Assembly (NCBI GenBank): GCA_963711725.1
Contig: CAVQFO010000020.1
Coordinates: 131,856 to 195,855 of the forward strand
DNA length: 64,000 nt
Direction: 5' to 3'
DNA from: CAVQFO01 sp963711725
GTDB taxonomy: Bacteria; Pseudomonadota; Gammaproteobacteria; Nitrococcales; Aquisalimonadaceae
Shown here: one piece after another, positions 38,427 through 46,977 of the stretch
Numbering within the stretch: the first letter of the stretch is position 1
How the letters are laid out: the number at the start of each line of letters is the position of its first letter
Notes under the pieces: model-generated
What the model was told of the DNA's origin: nothing
Database searches by the model: none
Seen by the model: the letters and a program-made list of their open reading frames with translations, nothing else
Made by a program: the position numbers and the translations under genes

Positions 38427-39800
38427 ATGGGTTTGCGTGACATCCTCGTCATCGGGATTGTCGTCGTGTTAGCCATTTGGGCACTGGGGCGGCCATGGAT
38501 CGGCGTGCTTTCCTGGTCATGGCTGGGCTATATGAACCCCCACAAACTGACCTGGGCGGCCCAGAAACTTCCTCTTGCCCAGGGGGTCGCGGGGGCGACG
38601 ATCATCGGGCTGTTGCTCACCAAGGACCGAAGGCCCCCGCCTTTCACCTTCGAAACAGTCCTGCTAACTCTGCTTGGCTTCTGGTTCACCGTCACGACGA
38701 TCTTTGCTTGGTATCCGCAAGTGTCATGGTTCCAGTGGAAGGAGGTGGCGAAAATCCTTCTGTTCGTCTACGTGATCATGATGCTCATTTACGGACGCTT
38801 CCGGATCCACCTGCTGCTTCTGGTCATCGCCTTGTCCATCGGTTTCTACGGGGTCAAGGGGGGCTTGTTCTCCGTCCTGACGGGGGGGCATTACCGGGTA
38901 TGGGGCCCTGGGAACTCGTTTATCGGCGATAACAACGCTATCGGCCTGGCGCTGAACATGACGTTGCCGCTGGCCTTGCTGGTGGCCCGAGAGGAGCCGC
39001 GACGGTGGCTCCGGTGGGCGCTTTATGGCGTGTTCTGGTTGTCCGTGCCAGCGGTGATCTTCACGTATTCGCGAGGCGCCTTTCTGGGTTTGATCATCGT
39101 CATGGGCGCGCTGTTTTGGCGTTATCGGGCCCGGTTGGTGCTCGTGGCCGTGGTCGGTGCTTTGGCCCTGGTCTTGGCCAAGGACTACCTGCCCGAGCGC
39201 TGGGTCAGCCGACAAGAGACCACCCTCGACTACCATCAGGACTGGTCAGCAATGGAGAGAATCCAGGCTTGGGGCGTTGCTTTCAACATTGCCAAAGACC
39301 GCCCTCTAGTTGGTGCTGGATTCAACTTTGAGTATGCCAATAACGATCGCCGATGGTTGAGCTATGCGAATTTTCTGGGGCCGTGGGAAAATCGAACGCG
39401 GGCAGCTCACAGCATCTATTTCCAGGTGCTGGGGCAGCACGGTTTTGTCGGATTCTTCCTCTTTATGGGCCTTCTCTTGGGCACCTTCTGGCGATTGCAC
39501 AAACTCGGTCGCATGGAGCACTCCGAGGAAATGGCATGGGTCGGTCGATACGCGAAAGCCTTAGAAATTTCTCTATTGCCCTTCATGGTGTCCGGCGCGT
39601 TCTTGAGCTTTGCGTACTTCGATCTCTTCTACGCTTATATTGGACTTAGCGCGATCCTTCACCGCGAGGTGAGCCTCGCCGAGGCGGCCGCTCGGGAGCG
39701 GGTTGCAGATACGGCTTCATCGCCGGACCGCGCCGAGGGGTCACGCCAATATCCGGCCGGGGTCGCCGGCCGCGAAGGGGCTGGGCGGGGATGGTACTGA
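38427..39800 (+). CDS. Putative O-glycosylation ligase, exosortase A system-associated
   Basis: 457 residues, polytopic membrane protein of the O-antigen ligase/Wzy superfamily. The N-terminus includes WSWLGYMNPHKLTWA, seen in the exosortase A-associated subfamily (TIGR03097-like). The large loop contains SMERIQAWGVAFNIAKDRPL and ends with RAAHSIYFQVLGQHG, the conserved His-containing ligase/polymerase segment. It may polymerise the glycan or transfer it onto sorted proteins. GAGGGG precedes the ATG. Confidence 0.88.
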   Translation: MGLRDILVIGIVVVLAIWALGRPWIGVLSWSWLGYMNPHKLTWAAQKLPLAQGVAGATIIGLLLTKDRRPPPFTFETVLLTLLGFWFTVTTIFAWYPQVSWFQWKEVAKILLFVYVIMMLIYGRFRIHLLLLVIALSIGFYGVKGGLFSVLTGGHYRVWGPGNSFIGDNNAIGLALNMTLPLALLVAREEPRRWLRWALYGVFWLSVPAVIFTYSRGAFLGLIIVMGALFWRYRARLVLVAVVGALALVLAKDYLPERWVSRQETTLDYHQDWSAMERIQAWGVAFNIAKDRPLVGAGFNFEYANNDRRWLSYANFLGPWENRTRAAHSIYFQVLGQHGFVGFFLFMGLLLGTFWRLHKLGRMEHSEEMAWVGRYAKALEISLLPFMVSGAFLSFAYFDLFYAYIGLSAILHREVSLAEAAARERVADTASSPDRAEGSRQYPAGVAGREGAGRGWY

Positions 39801-39844
39801 CTACTGCCTGATTTGGAATCAGGCTGGGAAGTGGGTTTGTGACA

Positions 39845-41188
39845 ATGATGGGTTGGTCGAGGCGGGCGCGAGGCGTGGTGGCCTCAGTTTTCCTGGTTTG
39901 CCTTGTTGTCTCGCTCCCGGCGTGGGCTCAAACCGTGGAGGGTCGGCCGGAGAGCTACGTGCGACTGGTCAAGGCGCTGAAACCGGGCGATACGTTGAAG
40001 CTTCAGGCCGGGGTCTACCTTCATGGGTTGTCCCTCCACAATATCGACGGCTTGCCGGGGGAGCGTATTACAGTCGAAGGGCCCGACAACGGTGATCCGG
40101 CTCTTTTCCTGGCCCATCGCGGCCGCAATACGGTGAGCCTCAAGAACGCGAGCTACATCACGATTCGCAATCTCGTTCTGGACGGCCAGAAGCTCGACGC
40201 CGACGCGGTTAAGGCGGAAGGCCCATCCCGGTATGCACATCACATCACGCTGGAAAATCTCCATATCACCAACCACGACGGCGATCAGCAGATTGTCGGT
40301 ATTTCCACGAAATGCCCCGCGTGGGACTGGGTGGTCCGCGGCAACGTCATCGACGGGGCGGGTACAGGAATGTATTTCGGCCAGTCGGACGGCTCGGCGC
40401 CGTTTATTGGGGGGGTGATAGAAGGCAACGTCATTCGCAACACGATCGGGTACAACATCGAGATCAAGCAGCAGAAGCCGCGTAAGCACGTGGCCGGCAT
40501 GCCTCAGAACACGCAGGTGACGATTTTGCGCTACAACGTGTTCAGCAAGGCCGGCGGCGGAGCGACGGGCCACTTGGCACGGCCCAACGTCCTGCTCGGC
40601 TATCAGCCTCAGCAGGGTCCGGGCCGTTTCGATCGTTACCTGGTCTACGGCAATCTGTTCTACCAGAACCCTACGGAGGCGCTGTTTCAGGCTACCGGGC
40701 GGATGGCGTTGTACAGCAACCTGTTCGTGAACACCGTGGGACCCGGAAGGGCCGTGATGATCATGCGGCACAAAGGCGTCGCGCCCAAGTCCGTCGACAT
40801 TTTCCAGAACACCATTATTGCGTCCGACATCGGCGTTGCCGTATGGGACGCGAATCGCGACGAACGGCAATGGGTCGCGGGGAACGCGATTTTCGCACCG
40901 AAGCCGATTACCGGCCGAATGGACCGGGGCTGGAACGTTGTGGGCAGTCTGCAGGACGCCGCGAAATATCTGGAGGCGCCTCGGCTGCCCATCGGCCGAC
41001 TAAATCTCTATCCAAGGCCCGGGAAGCTGCGCGGGCCCCAGATTCCGGCCGGGCCCTTGGTCAGCTACAAGGACGCGGGCAAGGATTTCGCAGGCGAAGC
41101 TCGCAAGCAAGGATACGTCGGCGCGTATGCGAGCACTGGAGATGGTCACGGCGCGGCGCTGCGCCTGGCGCGACGATCATTGCGATGA
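39845..41188 (+). CDS. Secreted right-handed parallel beta-helix protein
   Basis: About 447 residues. The signal peptide ends SLPAWAQ. The body shows repeated strand-turn motifs of the pectate lyase/parallel beta-helix fold (ITIRNLVLDGQKL, HHITLENLHITNHDG, GNVIRNTIGYNIEIKQ). It may be a polysaccharide lyase or epimerase acting on the exopolymer, but the catalytic residues cannot be assigned. The start could be GTG 39839 or ATG 39845. It lies 44 nt after the ligase gene, possibly co-transcribed. Confidence 0.8.
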   Translation: MMGWSRRARGVVASVFLVCLVVSLPAWAQTVEGRPESYVRLVKALKPGDTLKLQAGVYLHGLSLHNIDGLPGERITVEGPDNGDPALFLAHRGRNTVSLKNASYITIRNLVLDGQKLDADAVKAEGPSRYAHHITLENLHITNHDGDQQIVGISTKCPAWDWVVRGNVIDGAGTGMYFGQSDGSAPFIGGVIEGNVIRNTIGYNIEIKQQKPRKHVAGMPQNTQVTILRYNVFSKAGGGATGHLARPNVLLGYQPQQGPGRFDRYLVYGNLFYQNPTEALFQATGRMALYSNLFVNTVGPGRAVMIMRHKGVAPKSVDIFQNTIIASDIGVAVWDANRDERQWVAGNAIFAPKPITGRMDRGWNVVGSLQDAAKYLEAPRLPIGRLNLYPRPGKLRGPQIPAGPLVSYKDAGKDFAGEARKQGYVGAYASTGDGHGAALRLARRSLR

Positions 41189-41205
41189 GGCGTGCAACTT
41201 GGGGG

Positions 41206-41220
41206 TCGAGAAATTTTACA
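41206..41220 (+). promoter_or_regulatory. Candidate PrsR-binding (PEP-CTERM) box
   Basis: TCGAGAAATTTTACA matches TTGAAAATTTTTACA at 52721 in 12 of 15 positions. It lies 88 nt upstream of the sigma-54 element, a normal distance for an enhancer-type activator site. A related partial copy, TTGAAAATTACC, begins at 41242. Confidence 0.55.
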
Positions 41221-41241
41221 CTCGACTCTTGTGGATGGCGG

Positions 41242-41256
41242 TTGAAAATTACCTTG
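41242..41256 (+). promoter_or_regulatory. Second, partial PEP-CTERM-type box
   Basis: TTGAAAATTACCTTG keeps the TTGAAAATT half of the boxes at 52721 and 52875 but not the TTTACA half. It lies 52 nt upstream of the -24 element. Confidence 0.4.
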
Positions 41257-41307
41257 AAGTCTCTAACTCACTGAGTAGATAGGCTTGGCAGCGTTTTTCC
41301 GTGTTTA

Positions 41308-41324
41308 TGGCACGAAACTGGCAT
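41308..41324 (+). promoter_or_regulatory. Sigma-54 promoter (-24/-12)
   Basis: TGGCACGAAACTGGCAT has the invariant GG (41309-41310) and GC (41321-41322) exactly 10 nt apart, with a consensus TGGCAC. Transcription should start near 41333. Predicted to be activated by PrsR and to drive the operon starting at 41492. Confidence 0.75.
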
Positions 41325-41491
41325 GTCAAGACAGCGGAACAACCAAGTGTTAAAGCGTCGGCACAACAGGGCCGGATGAATCAGGGCGCTGGTGCGGGGC
41401 CCACGATGCTACAATGTGAGTTGATTGCTCGGGCCGGGTGGCTGGCCTTAGAGAAACTGAAATCAGTTTGCGCTGTAGCGGGGAGACAGCG

Positions 41492-42151
41492 ATGACGGAC
41501 GAAAACGAAACCAATCAGCAGGGGACAACAGGCCCGGCTGATTCTCGCAACGAGCAGGTGGATGTTTCTCGTCGTCGGCTCGGCCGGGCCGCGGCTGCGA
41601 CGGTTCCGCTGTATTTTGCGTTGCGCAGCCGTTCGGTCAGGGCCGTGGTCGGTAACGGAACGGCATGCGTCGGCCCGTCCGGGTTCAATTCGCTGAATGT
41701 TAGCAACCTGAATCGGCCGACCACATGCCAGGGGCGCTCGCCGGGCTATTGGCTGAACCATCCCGAAGCTTGGTCGGGGACCGGGTACAGTCCCGGGGTT
41801 TGCGTCGACTCAACCAGCGGCAGCTGCCACAAGTACGAAGGCGGCACGAAGTTTGTCGATGTTTTCGGTGTGCCCGCGATCTGGTCCCCGCCGCATGTCA
41901 ACTCCCTGACACTGATGCAGTGCCTGATGCCCTCGTCGGAAGGCGGTCAACGGGGGCCCGATAATATGGCCTTCTGCTTGGTGGCCGCCGTGCTCAATTC
42001 GGCTGCGAATCTGACGCCCGCGCTGCCGACGTCCGTGGTCATGGAAATCGCGACGCAGTACTTTTCCCAGGGATATTATTCGTCTCCGCCGCCCGGGGGT
42101 AATTGGGATTCGGCGAAGATCAAGAGCTACATTCAGTCCACCTGGGTCTGA
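41492..42151 (+). CDS. Secreted Cys-rich GYWxNHP-motif protein, candidate substrate of the HPr-rel-A system
   Basis: 219 residues. After a polar leader of about 25 residues comes a Tat-like signal: SRRRLGR (26-32), then a short hydrophobic stretch to about residue 53. The mature part has six Cys (59, 79, 104, 112, 144, 162) and GRSPGYWLNHPEAW (81-94), a motif related to GYWKNHP segments of bacterial surface proteins. No PEP-CTERM tail. ATG 41492 has GGGAG upstream; the longer frame from 41438 has none. Only 11 nt separate it from the PqqD-like gene. Expression from a sigma-54 promoter and this position suggest that the PqqD/kinase pair acts on this protein (inference). Confidence 0.7.
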   Translation: MTDENETNQQGTTGPADSRNEQVDVSRRRLGRAAAATVPLYFALRSRSVRAVVGNGTACVGPSGFNSLNVSNLNRPTTCQGRSPGYWLNHPEAWSGTGYSPGVCVDSTSGSCHKYEGGTKFVDVFGVPAIWSPPHVNSLTLMQCLMPSSEGGQRGPDNMAFCLVAAVLNSAANLTPALPTSVVMEIATQYFSQGYYSSPPPGGNWDSAKIKSYIQSTWV

Positions 42152-42162
42152 AATCGCCGACA

Positions 42163-42447
42163 ATGGATTCTCCGCCAACGTACTGGCGAGTACCACCGTC
42201 TCTCGATATCCGCACAAGGCAGTGGGCCGCTCAAACTGTGGTGTACCATTGCCATTCTGGCGACACGTTCCTGCTTGATGCGTTGAGCTGGCAGATGTTC
42301 CACGAGCTGCGTTCCGGGGATGCCCCACTCGCATCGCTGGATGTGGCGAAACGTCTGACCATGCCCGCGGATGAATGGGATGTCGTGGAAGACCGGCTTG
42401 AAGAGTTACGGCTGCGGGGGCTCGTGGAGAGGATCGCTCTTTGCTGA
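42163..42447 (+). CDS. PqqD-like peptide-binding protein of the HPr-rel-A system
   Basis: 94 residues with the small winged-helix PqqD fold: a beta-hairpin region (TVVYHCHSGDTFLLDALSW) then helices with MPADEWDVVEDRLEELRLRG. PqqD-type domains recognise leader peptides and present them to modifying enzymes. It begins 11 nt after the secreted protein gene and overlaps the kinase gene by 7 nt. This gene order matches the family annotated as HPr-rel-A system PqqD-like chaperone (TIGR04353, from memory). Confidence 0.82.
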   Translation: MDSPPTYWRVPPSLDIRTRQWAAQTVVYHCHSGDTFLLDALSWQMFHELRSGDAPLASLDVAKRLTMPADEWDVVEDRLEELRLRGLVERIALC

Positions 42448-43343
42448 TTCGGGAACTGGCGCGGGCAACCCTTGAGGACCGATTGAAAAAGGATGGCCTG
42501 CTTCTGCGGCTTCATCCTTTCACCGTACGCGTTCGTTCTTCTTTTCCCACGGTGGCTTCCGGTCTTCAGGCCTTGTACGGCGATTTTCCGGTCGCGGATG
42601 GAGAATTTGCCGACTTCCATATCGGTGTCGCCCGTCCCAAGGCGTTCCGGAGATGGTTCCGTCGCCAGTCATTATTTGAGTTCGACGGGCAGCGACCCTT
42701 TCTGCCGCTGCCTGCGGATCAGGCTTTCGCTATGTTCGAATGGGGCCTCAACTGGTGCATTTCGGCCAATGTGGAGGATTTCCTCATCGTTCACGCCGCG
42801 ACCCTTGAAGGGCCGGACGGAGGCGTGATTCTCCCGGCACCACCCGGTTCCGGCAAAAGTACGCTCACCGCCGCGTTGTGCCTGTCGGGTTGGCGACTGC
42901 TCTCTGACGAGCTGACGCTGATCCGCCGCGGGGACGGCCGCCTCCAGGGGCTTGCCCGGCCCGTCAGTCTTAAGAATGACTCCATCCGGGTTATAAGTGA
43001 CGCTTTTCCTGAGGCCTCGTTTTCGGCGCCCATCCACGATACGGCGAAAGGTACTGTCGTGCACCTCCGCCCCCCGTCGGAGAGCGTTGCCCGAGTCCGC
43101 GATCTGGCGACTCCTCGGCGAGTCATTCTTCCGCGCTTCAGCCTTGGTGCGGGGACGCGCCTGGAGCATCTGCCAAAAGGCGAGGCCTTCATGCATCTGG
43201 CGGAAAATGCATTCAACTACTCAACGCTGGGTCCGGAGGGTTTCGAGTTGGTCGGGGATTTGATCCAGCGATGCGACACATGGTCCCTTGAATACGGTAA
43301 CCTTGACGAGGCGCTTGAGGCCCTTCATTCGCTCATCCACTGA
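42441..43343 (+). CDS. HprK-related kinase A
   Basis: 300 residues from a TTG start with GGAGAGGAT upstream. The C-terminal kinase core resembles HPr kinase/phosphorylase: H118 in LIVHAATLE, P-loop PPGSGKST (134-141) and LLSDELTLI (D156/E157). The N-terminal about 110 residues differ from HprK. No HPr or PTS gene is nearby, so the target is not classical HPr. Related kinases phosphorylate peptides in paeninodin-type lasso clusters. In this operon the natural target is the secreted protein at 41492 or a small peptide (inference). Confidence 0.85.
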   Translation: MLIRELARATLEDRLKKDGLLLRLHPFTVRVRSSFPTVASGLQALYGDFPVADGEFADFHIGVARPKAFRRWFRRQSLFEFDGQRPFLPLPADQAFAMFEWGLNWCISANVEDFLIVHAATLEGPDGGVILPAPPGSGKSTLTAALCLSGWRLLSDELTLIRRGDGRLQGLARPVSLKNDSIRVISDAFPEASFSAPIHDTAKGTVVHLRPPSESVARVRDLATPRRVILPRFSLGAGTRLEHLPKGEAFMHLAENAFNYSTLGPEGFELVGDLIQRCDTWSLEYGNLDEALEALHSLIH

Positions 43344-43348
43344 TCGTC

Positions 43349-43549
43349 GTGCGTGCTGGTTTTGCCGCGTCTTTCGATTCTGCGGTGCGTTGCCGTCCAG
43401 GCACCTCCGTTCCGGAGGAGGGCCGGCGAATCGCGTATTCTGTGTTCGAGGGCTGGATGCGCCCGTCAGGTGTGCGGGGGGTCAGACAGCTCGGCGCATT
43501 TTTCGGCTCCGACCGCGATCAGTACAAGGCCGGGTCCACAAGCCATTAG
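43349..43549 (+). CDS. Possible small protein, 66 residues
   Basis: An open frame starting with GTG 5 nt after the kinase stop fills most of the 233-nt gap before the nucleotidyltransferase gene. The product is basic with one Cys and several Gly (e.g. FEGWMRPSGVRGVRQLGAFF). Codon third positions are GC-rich like real genes here, but there is no clear ribosome binding site. It is noted because a small peptide beside PqqD and kinase genes could be a modified product. It may also be a chance ORF. Confidence 0.3.
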   Translation: MRAGFAASFDSAVRCRPGTSVPEEGRRIAYSVFEGWMRPSGVRGVRQLGAFFGSDRDQYKAGSTSH

Positions 43550-43576
43550 CCGCCGAACTAGGCTATCCTTGGCCGC

Positions 43577-44668
43577 ATGAGCAAGGATAACCGCCCACTT
43601 CTGGTTCGCGTGCTCGCGGAGCCCGCCAGCATGCCGCGTCTGTCAATGAGGCAATGGGATCTCCTCGTGCGCCAGGCACGGGCGTCCTCCCTCTTGGGCA
43701 GGTTGGCATGGCTGGCCGAGAGAGAGTGCGGAGGTCTGGATGGGCTTCCACCCGAGCCAGCGGCCCACCTCCGCTGGGGCATGACCCTGGCCGAGGCGTG
43801 CGCGCGGGAAATCCGGTGCGAGGTGGACTGGGTGCTGGCCGCCTTGGAACCGATCGGTGTCCGACCCATTCTCCTCAAAGGAGCGGCATATACCCTGGCC
43901 GGAATGCCCGTGGGCCGGGGGCGCTTTTTCGAGGACGTCGACATCCTGGTGGCGCGGGAGCGGCTGGCGGATGCCGAGGCGGCACTTCTGGTGGCGGGGT
44001 GGGCGCAGACTCATCTCGATCCTTACGATCAGCGCTACTATCGGGAATGGATGCACGAATTGCCGCCGCTGGTGAACATGCGACGCGGCACCACGGTAGA
44101 CGTACATTACAATATCCTTCCGGAAACGGGTCGATTGCGCCCGGAGGCGGTTCGCCTGCTTGAGGCGGCGCGACCTCTGCCCGGCAGCGGCGTGCTGCGG
44201 ACCCTTTGTCCCGAAGATATGGTCCTCCACAGTGCCTCGCATCTGTTCTGCGACGGTGAGTTCAACAACGGCTTGCGCGACCTCTCGGACCTCGACCTGC
44301 TCATGCGCTACTTTGGCGAAGAGGACGGTTTCTGGACAGGACTGCTCGATCGTGCCGAAACCCTTGGCCTCGGTGGGCCTTTGTACTATGCCGTAACGCT
44401 GACGGATCGTGTTCTCGATACGCCTGTACCCGAGGCGGTGCTTGCCGAAGCGAAACGGATGGGGCCGCCGTTCGTAAGGCGCGGCGCAATGGATCTGCTT
44501 TTCCGGGCCGGGCTCAGGCCACCGCACCCCAGTTGCCGTGGGATCGGAGCAGAAGCGGCCCACTTCCTGTTGTTCGTGAGAGGCCATTGGCTCAAGATGC
44601 CTCCGCTGCGGCTTGCGCGGCATTTGGTGCGAAAGGCGTTTGTGCGAGATCAATACGCCGCGGATTGA
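43577..44668 (+). CDS. Nucleotidyltransferase family protein (NTP_transf_5-like)
   Basis: 363 residues. The segment PILLKGAAYTLAGM followed by FFEDVDILV (acidic DVD pair) is the active-site region of the uncharacterised nucleotidyltransferase family that accompanies HprK-related kinases and lasso-type clusters. The remaining helical part (RDLSDLDLLMRYF, HFLLFVRGHW) is also typical. It probably transfers a nucleotidyl group to a protein, peptide or small molecule. The start is the ATG at 43577, with no strong ribosome binding site. Confidence 0.75.
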   Translation: MSKDNRPLLVRVLAEPASMPRLSMRQWDLLVRQARASSLLGRLAWLAERECGGLDGLPPEPAAHLRWGMTLAEACAREIRCEVDWVLAALEPIGVRPILLKGAAYTLAGMPVGRGRFFEDVDILVARERLADAEAALLVAGWAQTHLDPYDQRYYREWMHELPPLVNMRRGTTVDVHYNILPETGRLRPEAVRLLEAARPLPGSGVLRTLCPEDMVLHSASHLFCDGEFNNGLRDLSDLDLLMRYFGEEDGFWTGLLDRAETLGLGGPLYYAVTLTDRVLDTPVPEAVLAEAKRMGPPFVRRGAMDLLFRAGLRPPHPSCRGIGAEAAHFLLFVRGHWLKMPPLRLARHLVRKAFVRDQYAAD

Positions 44669-44742
44669 TCGCGGCAATTCATTCACAGGGCTCGCGACCG
44701 GCGAATCTCCGGTCGGGGCCGACGGCCCCAGGAGCCACATTC

Positions 44743-45477
44743 ATGCGCGAGGAGTTGCCCGGTGATTTCGAGGAGCGGTGGCGGGCGCGCTTCGAACAGC
44801 GCGGCCGCACCTTCAGCTCCGACGCGATGATCGCAGGGTGGTCCGATAGCGGACTCGCCACACGGGTGCGGGCGTTTCGACGGCGGATGGGGCCGGTGGC
44901 AGGCACATGGCTTGATGCCGGTTGCGGTGCCGGGACGTACACGCGGCTGTTGCGTGCGGCCGGAGCACGCGAGGTCGTCGGGCTCGATTACTCGGTTCCG
45001 AGCGTGTTGAAAGCGCGCGCGTTGCGTACGGAGCCTGGACTGATGTGGGCCGCCGGTGACGTTCGCGCCTTGCCGTTTGCTGACGGGAGCTTTGACGGCG
45101 TTATCTGTTTCGGTGTGACTCAGGCGTTGTCGGACTCCAGCGCTTTGCTCGAAGAGCTCGTCCGCGTTGTTCGGCCCGGTGGCGAGGTTTGGGTCGATGG
45201 CCTCAATCGCAAATGCATCATTCATTGGGCCGAGGTGATTAGGGACCGGCTCCGCGGGCGAAGTCCTCATCTGCGGCTGGAAGACGCCGGGAACCTTGAA
45301 CGCCGGCTGGAGCGCCTGGGCTGTCAACAGATTCGCGCGGACTGGGTTCCCATCTTCCCTGCGCGTCTTCGCGGGCTGCAAAGGCTGAGTGAAGGCCTGC
45401 GCCTTTGGCGCTGGCCGGTGTTGGGAGCAGCTCTCAGCCACGCCTTCACGGTCAGGGCGGTAAAGAGTGAGAAGTGA
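44743..45477 (+). CDS. Class I SAM-dependent methyltransferase
   Basis: 244 residues. Motif I WLDAGCGAGTYTRLLR and later acidic motifs (VVGLDYSVPS, AAGDVRALPFADGSFDGVIC) show a complete SAM-binding Rossmann domain. It lies 74 nt after the nucleotidyltransferase gene. AGGAG lies 8 nt before ATG 44743; the open frame extends further upstream but without a signal. Substrate unknown; a tailoring role in the HPr-rel-A cluster or in glycan methylation are both possible. Confidence 0.82.
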   Translation: MREELPGDFEERWRARFEQRGRTFSSDAMIAGWSDSGLATRVRAFRRRMGPVAGTWLDAGCGAGTYTRLLRAAGAREVVGLDYSVPSVLKARALRTEPGLMWAAGDVRALPFADGSFDGVICFGVTQALSDSSALLEELVRVVRPGGEVWVDGLNRKCIIHWAEVIRDRLRGRSPHLRLEDAGNLERRLERLGCQQIRADWVPIFPARLRGLQRLSEGLRLWRWPVLGAALSHAFTVRAVKSEK

Positions 45478-45587
45478 GTATGTCCGGAAGGTCAAGGCGA
45501 AAGCGCGCTTGCGCCGACCCCGGTTCGTCGCCGGGAGGGCGCACGTCTGGCAGTGAATGCAGGCGGATTCCCTCGGTATTCGGTCGG

Positions 45588-45616
45588 TTGACTCGTCAGA
45601 AGTCTGCTACTCTGGT
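45588..45616 (+). promoter_or_regulatory. Weak sigma-70-like promoter upstream of the Lcl-domain genes
   Basis: TTGACT at 45588 is a good -35, but the -10 region 17 nt on (TCTGGT) is poor. This 276-nt gap otherwise contains only a 30-codon ATG frame at 45631 that I do not regard as a gene. Confidence 0.25.
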
Positions 45617-45753
45617 AACACAATGGGGGGATGAAACGGTTGTTTGCCCCGTGGCTTTGTGACGCGCTGAACTTCGGGGGTGTCCGTCAAACCACGGGCG
45701 CCACGGGCAGGGTACGGGTGTAGGGAAAAGCGAAAAAGCAAGGATGGTTGGTC

Positions 45754-46977
45754 ATGGCAGTCCGCTCTCTTCGACGGTTTCGACTCGGACACCTCTCTTT
45801 TGCTCTGGCGCTGGGCTTGCTGCTCGCCGGCTGCAGTAGCGGCGGCGGTGGTGGCGGCAATTCCGGCACGAGCTCCAGCTCTTCCTCGGGGTCCAGCTCC
45901 GGCAGCCTGCCTACCGCCAGTGTGCGGGACGCGGCCATTTCCCGTCCGCTACAGGGGACGGGCACCGTGGAGTTCCAGGTTGCGCTGTCCGCTCAGGCCA
46001 ATGGCCAGGTGGACGTGGACTATGCGACCTCGGACGGCACGGCCACATCTCCGGGTGATTACACGGCCACGAGCGGGACCCTGTCGTTCTCGGCCGGTGA
46101 GACGGTCAAGACCGTGCCCGTGACTGTCAACAGTGGCTCGACCCACGCGTACTCCAATCAAACCTTTGTACTGACCCTCAGCAATGTCTCGGCCAATGCG
46201 ATGCTCGGCACCAGCCAAGCCACCGGCACCATCGTCAACCGCCAGTTGAACGATACCGGCATCGTCGAATGTGCTACGGAGGCGCAAAGCGGACTTGCCT
46301 GCCCTCAGGCCCTGTATCCCTCGCAGGATGCGGATGAGGGCCGGGACGCTCTGGCAGGCGGCAGCAAGCTGACCAAGACAGGGGGTTCCACGAATCCGAA
46401 CCAGGGCTTCGATTTCTCGAAGCTGGACGCCGCAGACGGTCACGAGCTCCCCCAGAGCTCGGGAACCTGGGGCTGTACCCGCGACAACGCCACCGGGCTA
46501 TGGTGGGAGGTCAAGAAATCCTCCGGCGCTAAGAGTTCCGGTAACACCTATACCTGGTACAACCCGGATTCCAAGACCAACGGCGGCGGCGCGGGGACGC
46601 CCAACGGCGGCGTATGCACCGGGAGTTCGTGCGATACACAATCGTATGTGGCCTACGTGAACGGGCTGAATAGCGGCCAGGGGTTGTGCGGGAAGAGCGA
46701 CTGGCGCCTGCCCACTGCTACGGAGTTCCGTGACATCCTTGATCTCAGCGTGCGGGACGGAAGTCCACCCCTGGATACGGGCTATTTCCCGAACATGGTC
46801 ACTACGGACGACTACTGGTGGACCGCCGACCCCATTGCACTGCAGCCCGGCCTCGCACGCGCGGTTTCCTTCAAATACGATTCGACGGGCGGAGTCACGC
46901 CGGTCTATGTGGGTGCCCCGTTCGGACTCACCAAGAGTGCGGCGGCCCACGTGATGCTGGTGAGGAAGGAGCCATGA
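45754..46977 (+). CDS. Lipoprotein with Calx-beta and Lcl (DUF1566) domains
   Basis: About 407 residues from ATG 45754 (AAGGA upstream). The signal ends in lipobox LLLAGC (Cys27), followed by a Gly/Ser-only linker of about 25 residues. A Calx-beta domain at about 50-165 contains VDVDYATSDGTATSPGDYTA and ETVKTVPVTVN. The C-terminal about 200 residues form an Lcl domain ending in GKSDWRLPTATEFRDILDLS and VMLVR. It is a surface or periplasmic adhesion-type lipoprotein. It overlaps the next Lcl gene by 4 nt. Confidence 0.83.
   Translation: MAVRSLRRFRLGHLSFALALGLLLAGCSSGGGGGGNSGTSSSSSSGSSSGSLPTASVRDAAISRPLQGTGTVEFQVALSAQANGQVDVDYATSDGTATSPGDYTATSGTLSFSAGETVKTVPVTVNSGSTHAYSNQTFVLTLSNVSANAMLGTSQATGTIVNRQLNDTGIVECATEAQSGLACPQALYPSQDADEGRDALAGGSKLTKTGGSTNPNQGFDFSKLDAADGHELPQSSGTWGCTRDNATGLWWEVKKSSGAKSSGNTYTWYNPDSKTNGGGAGTPNGGVCTGSSCDTQSYVAYVNGLNSGQGLCGKSDWRLPTATEFRDILDLSVRDGSPPLDTGYFPNMVTTDDYWWTADPIALQPGLARAVSFKYDSTGGVTPVYVGAPFGLTKSAAAHVMLVRKEP

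Larger units (their letters stand above)
41189..41491 (+). promoter_or_regulatory. 303-nt regulatory region of the GYWxNHP/HPr-rel-A operon
   Basis: No gene fits here. It holds two A/T-rich boxes (41206, 41242) resembling those upstream of the PEP-CTERM gene, and a sigma-54 element at 41308. This leaves an untranslated leader of about 160 nt before the ATG at 41492. Confidence 0.6.

Noticed and set aside
45631..45723. 30-codon ATG frame as a RiPP precursor
   Set aside because: The G-run before the ATG is immediately adjacent, giving no proper ribosome binding spacing, and the peptide has no leader/core pattern.
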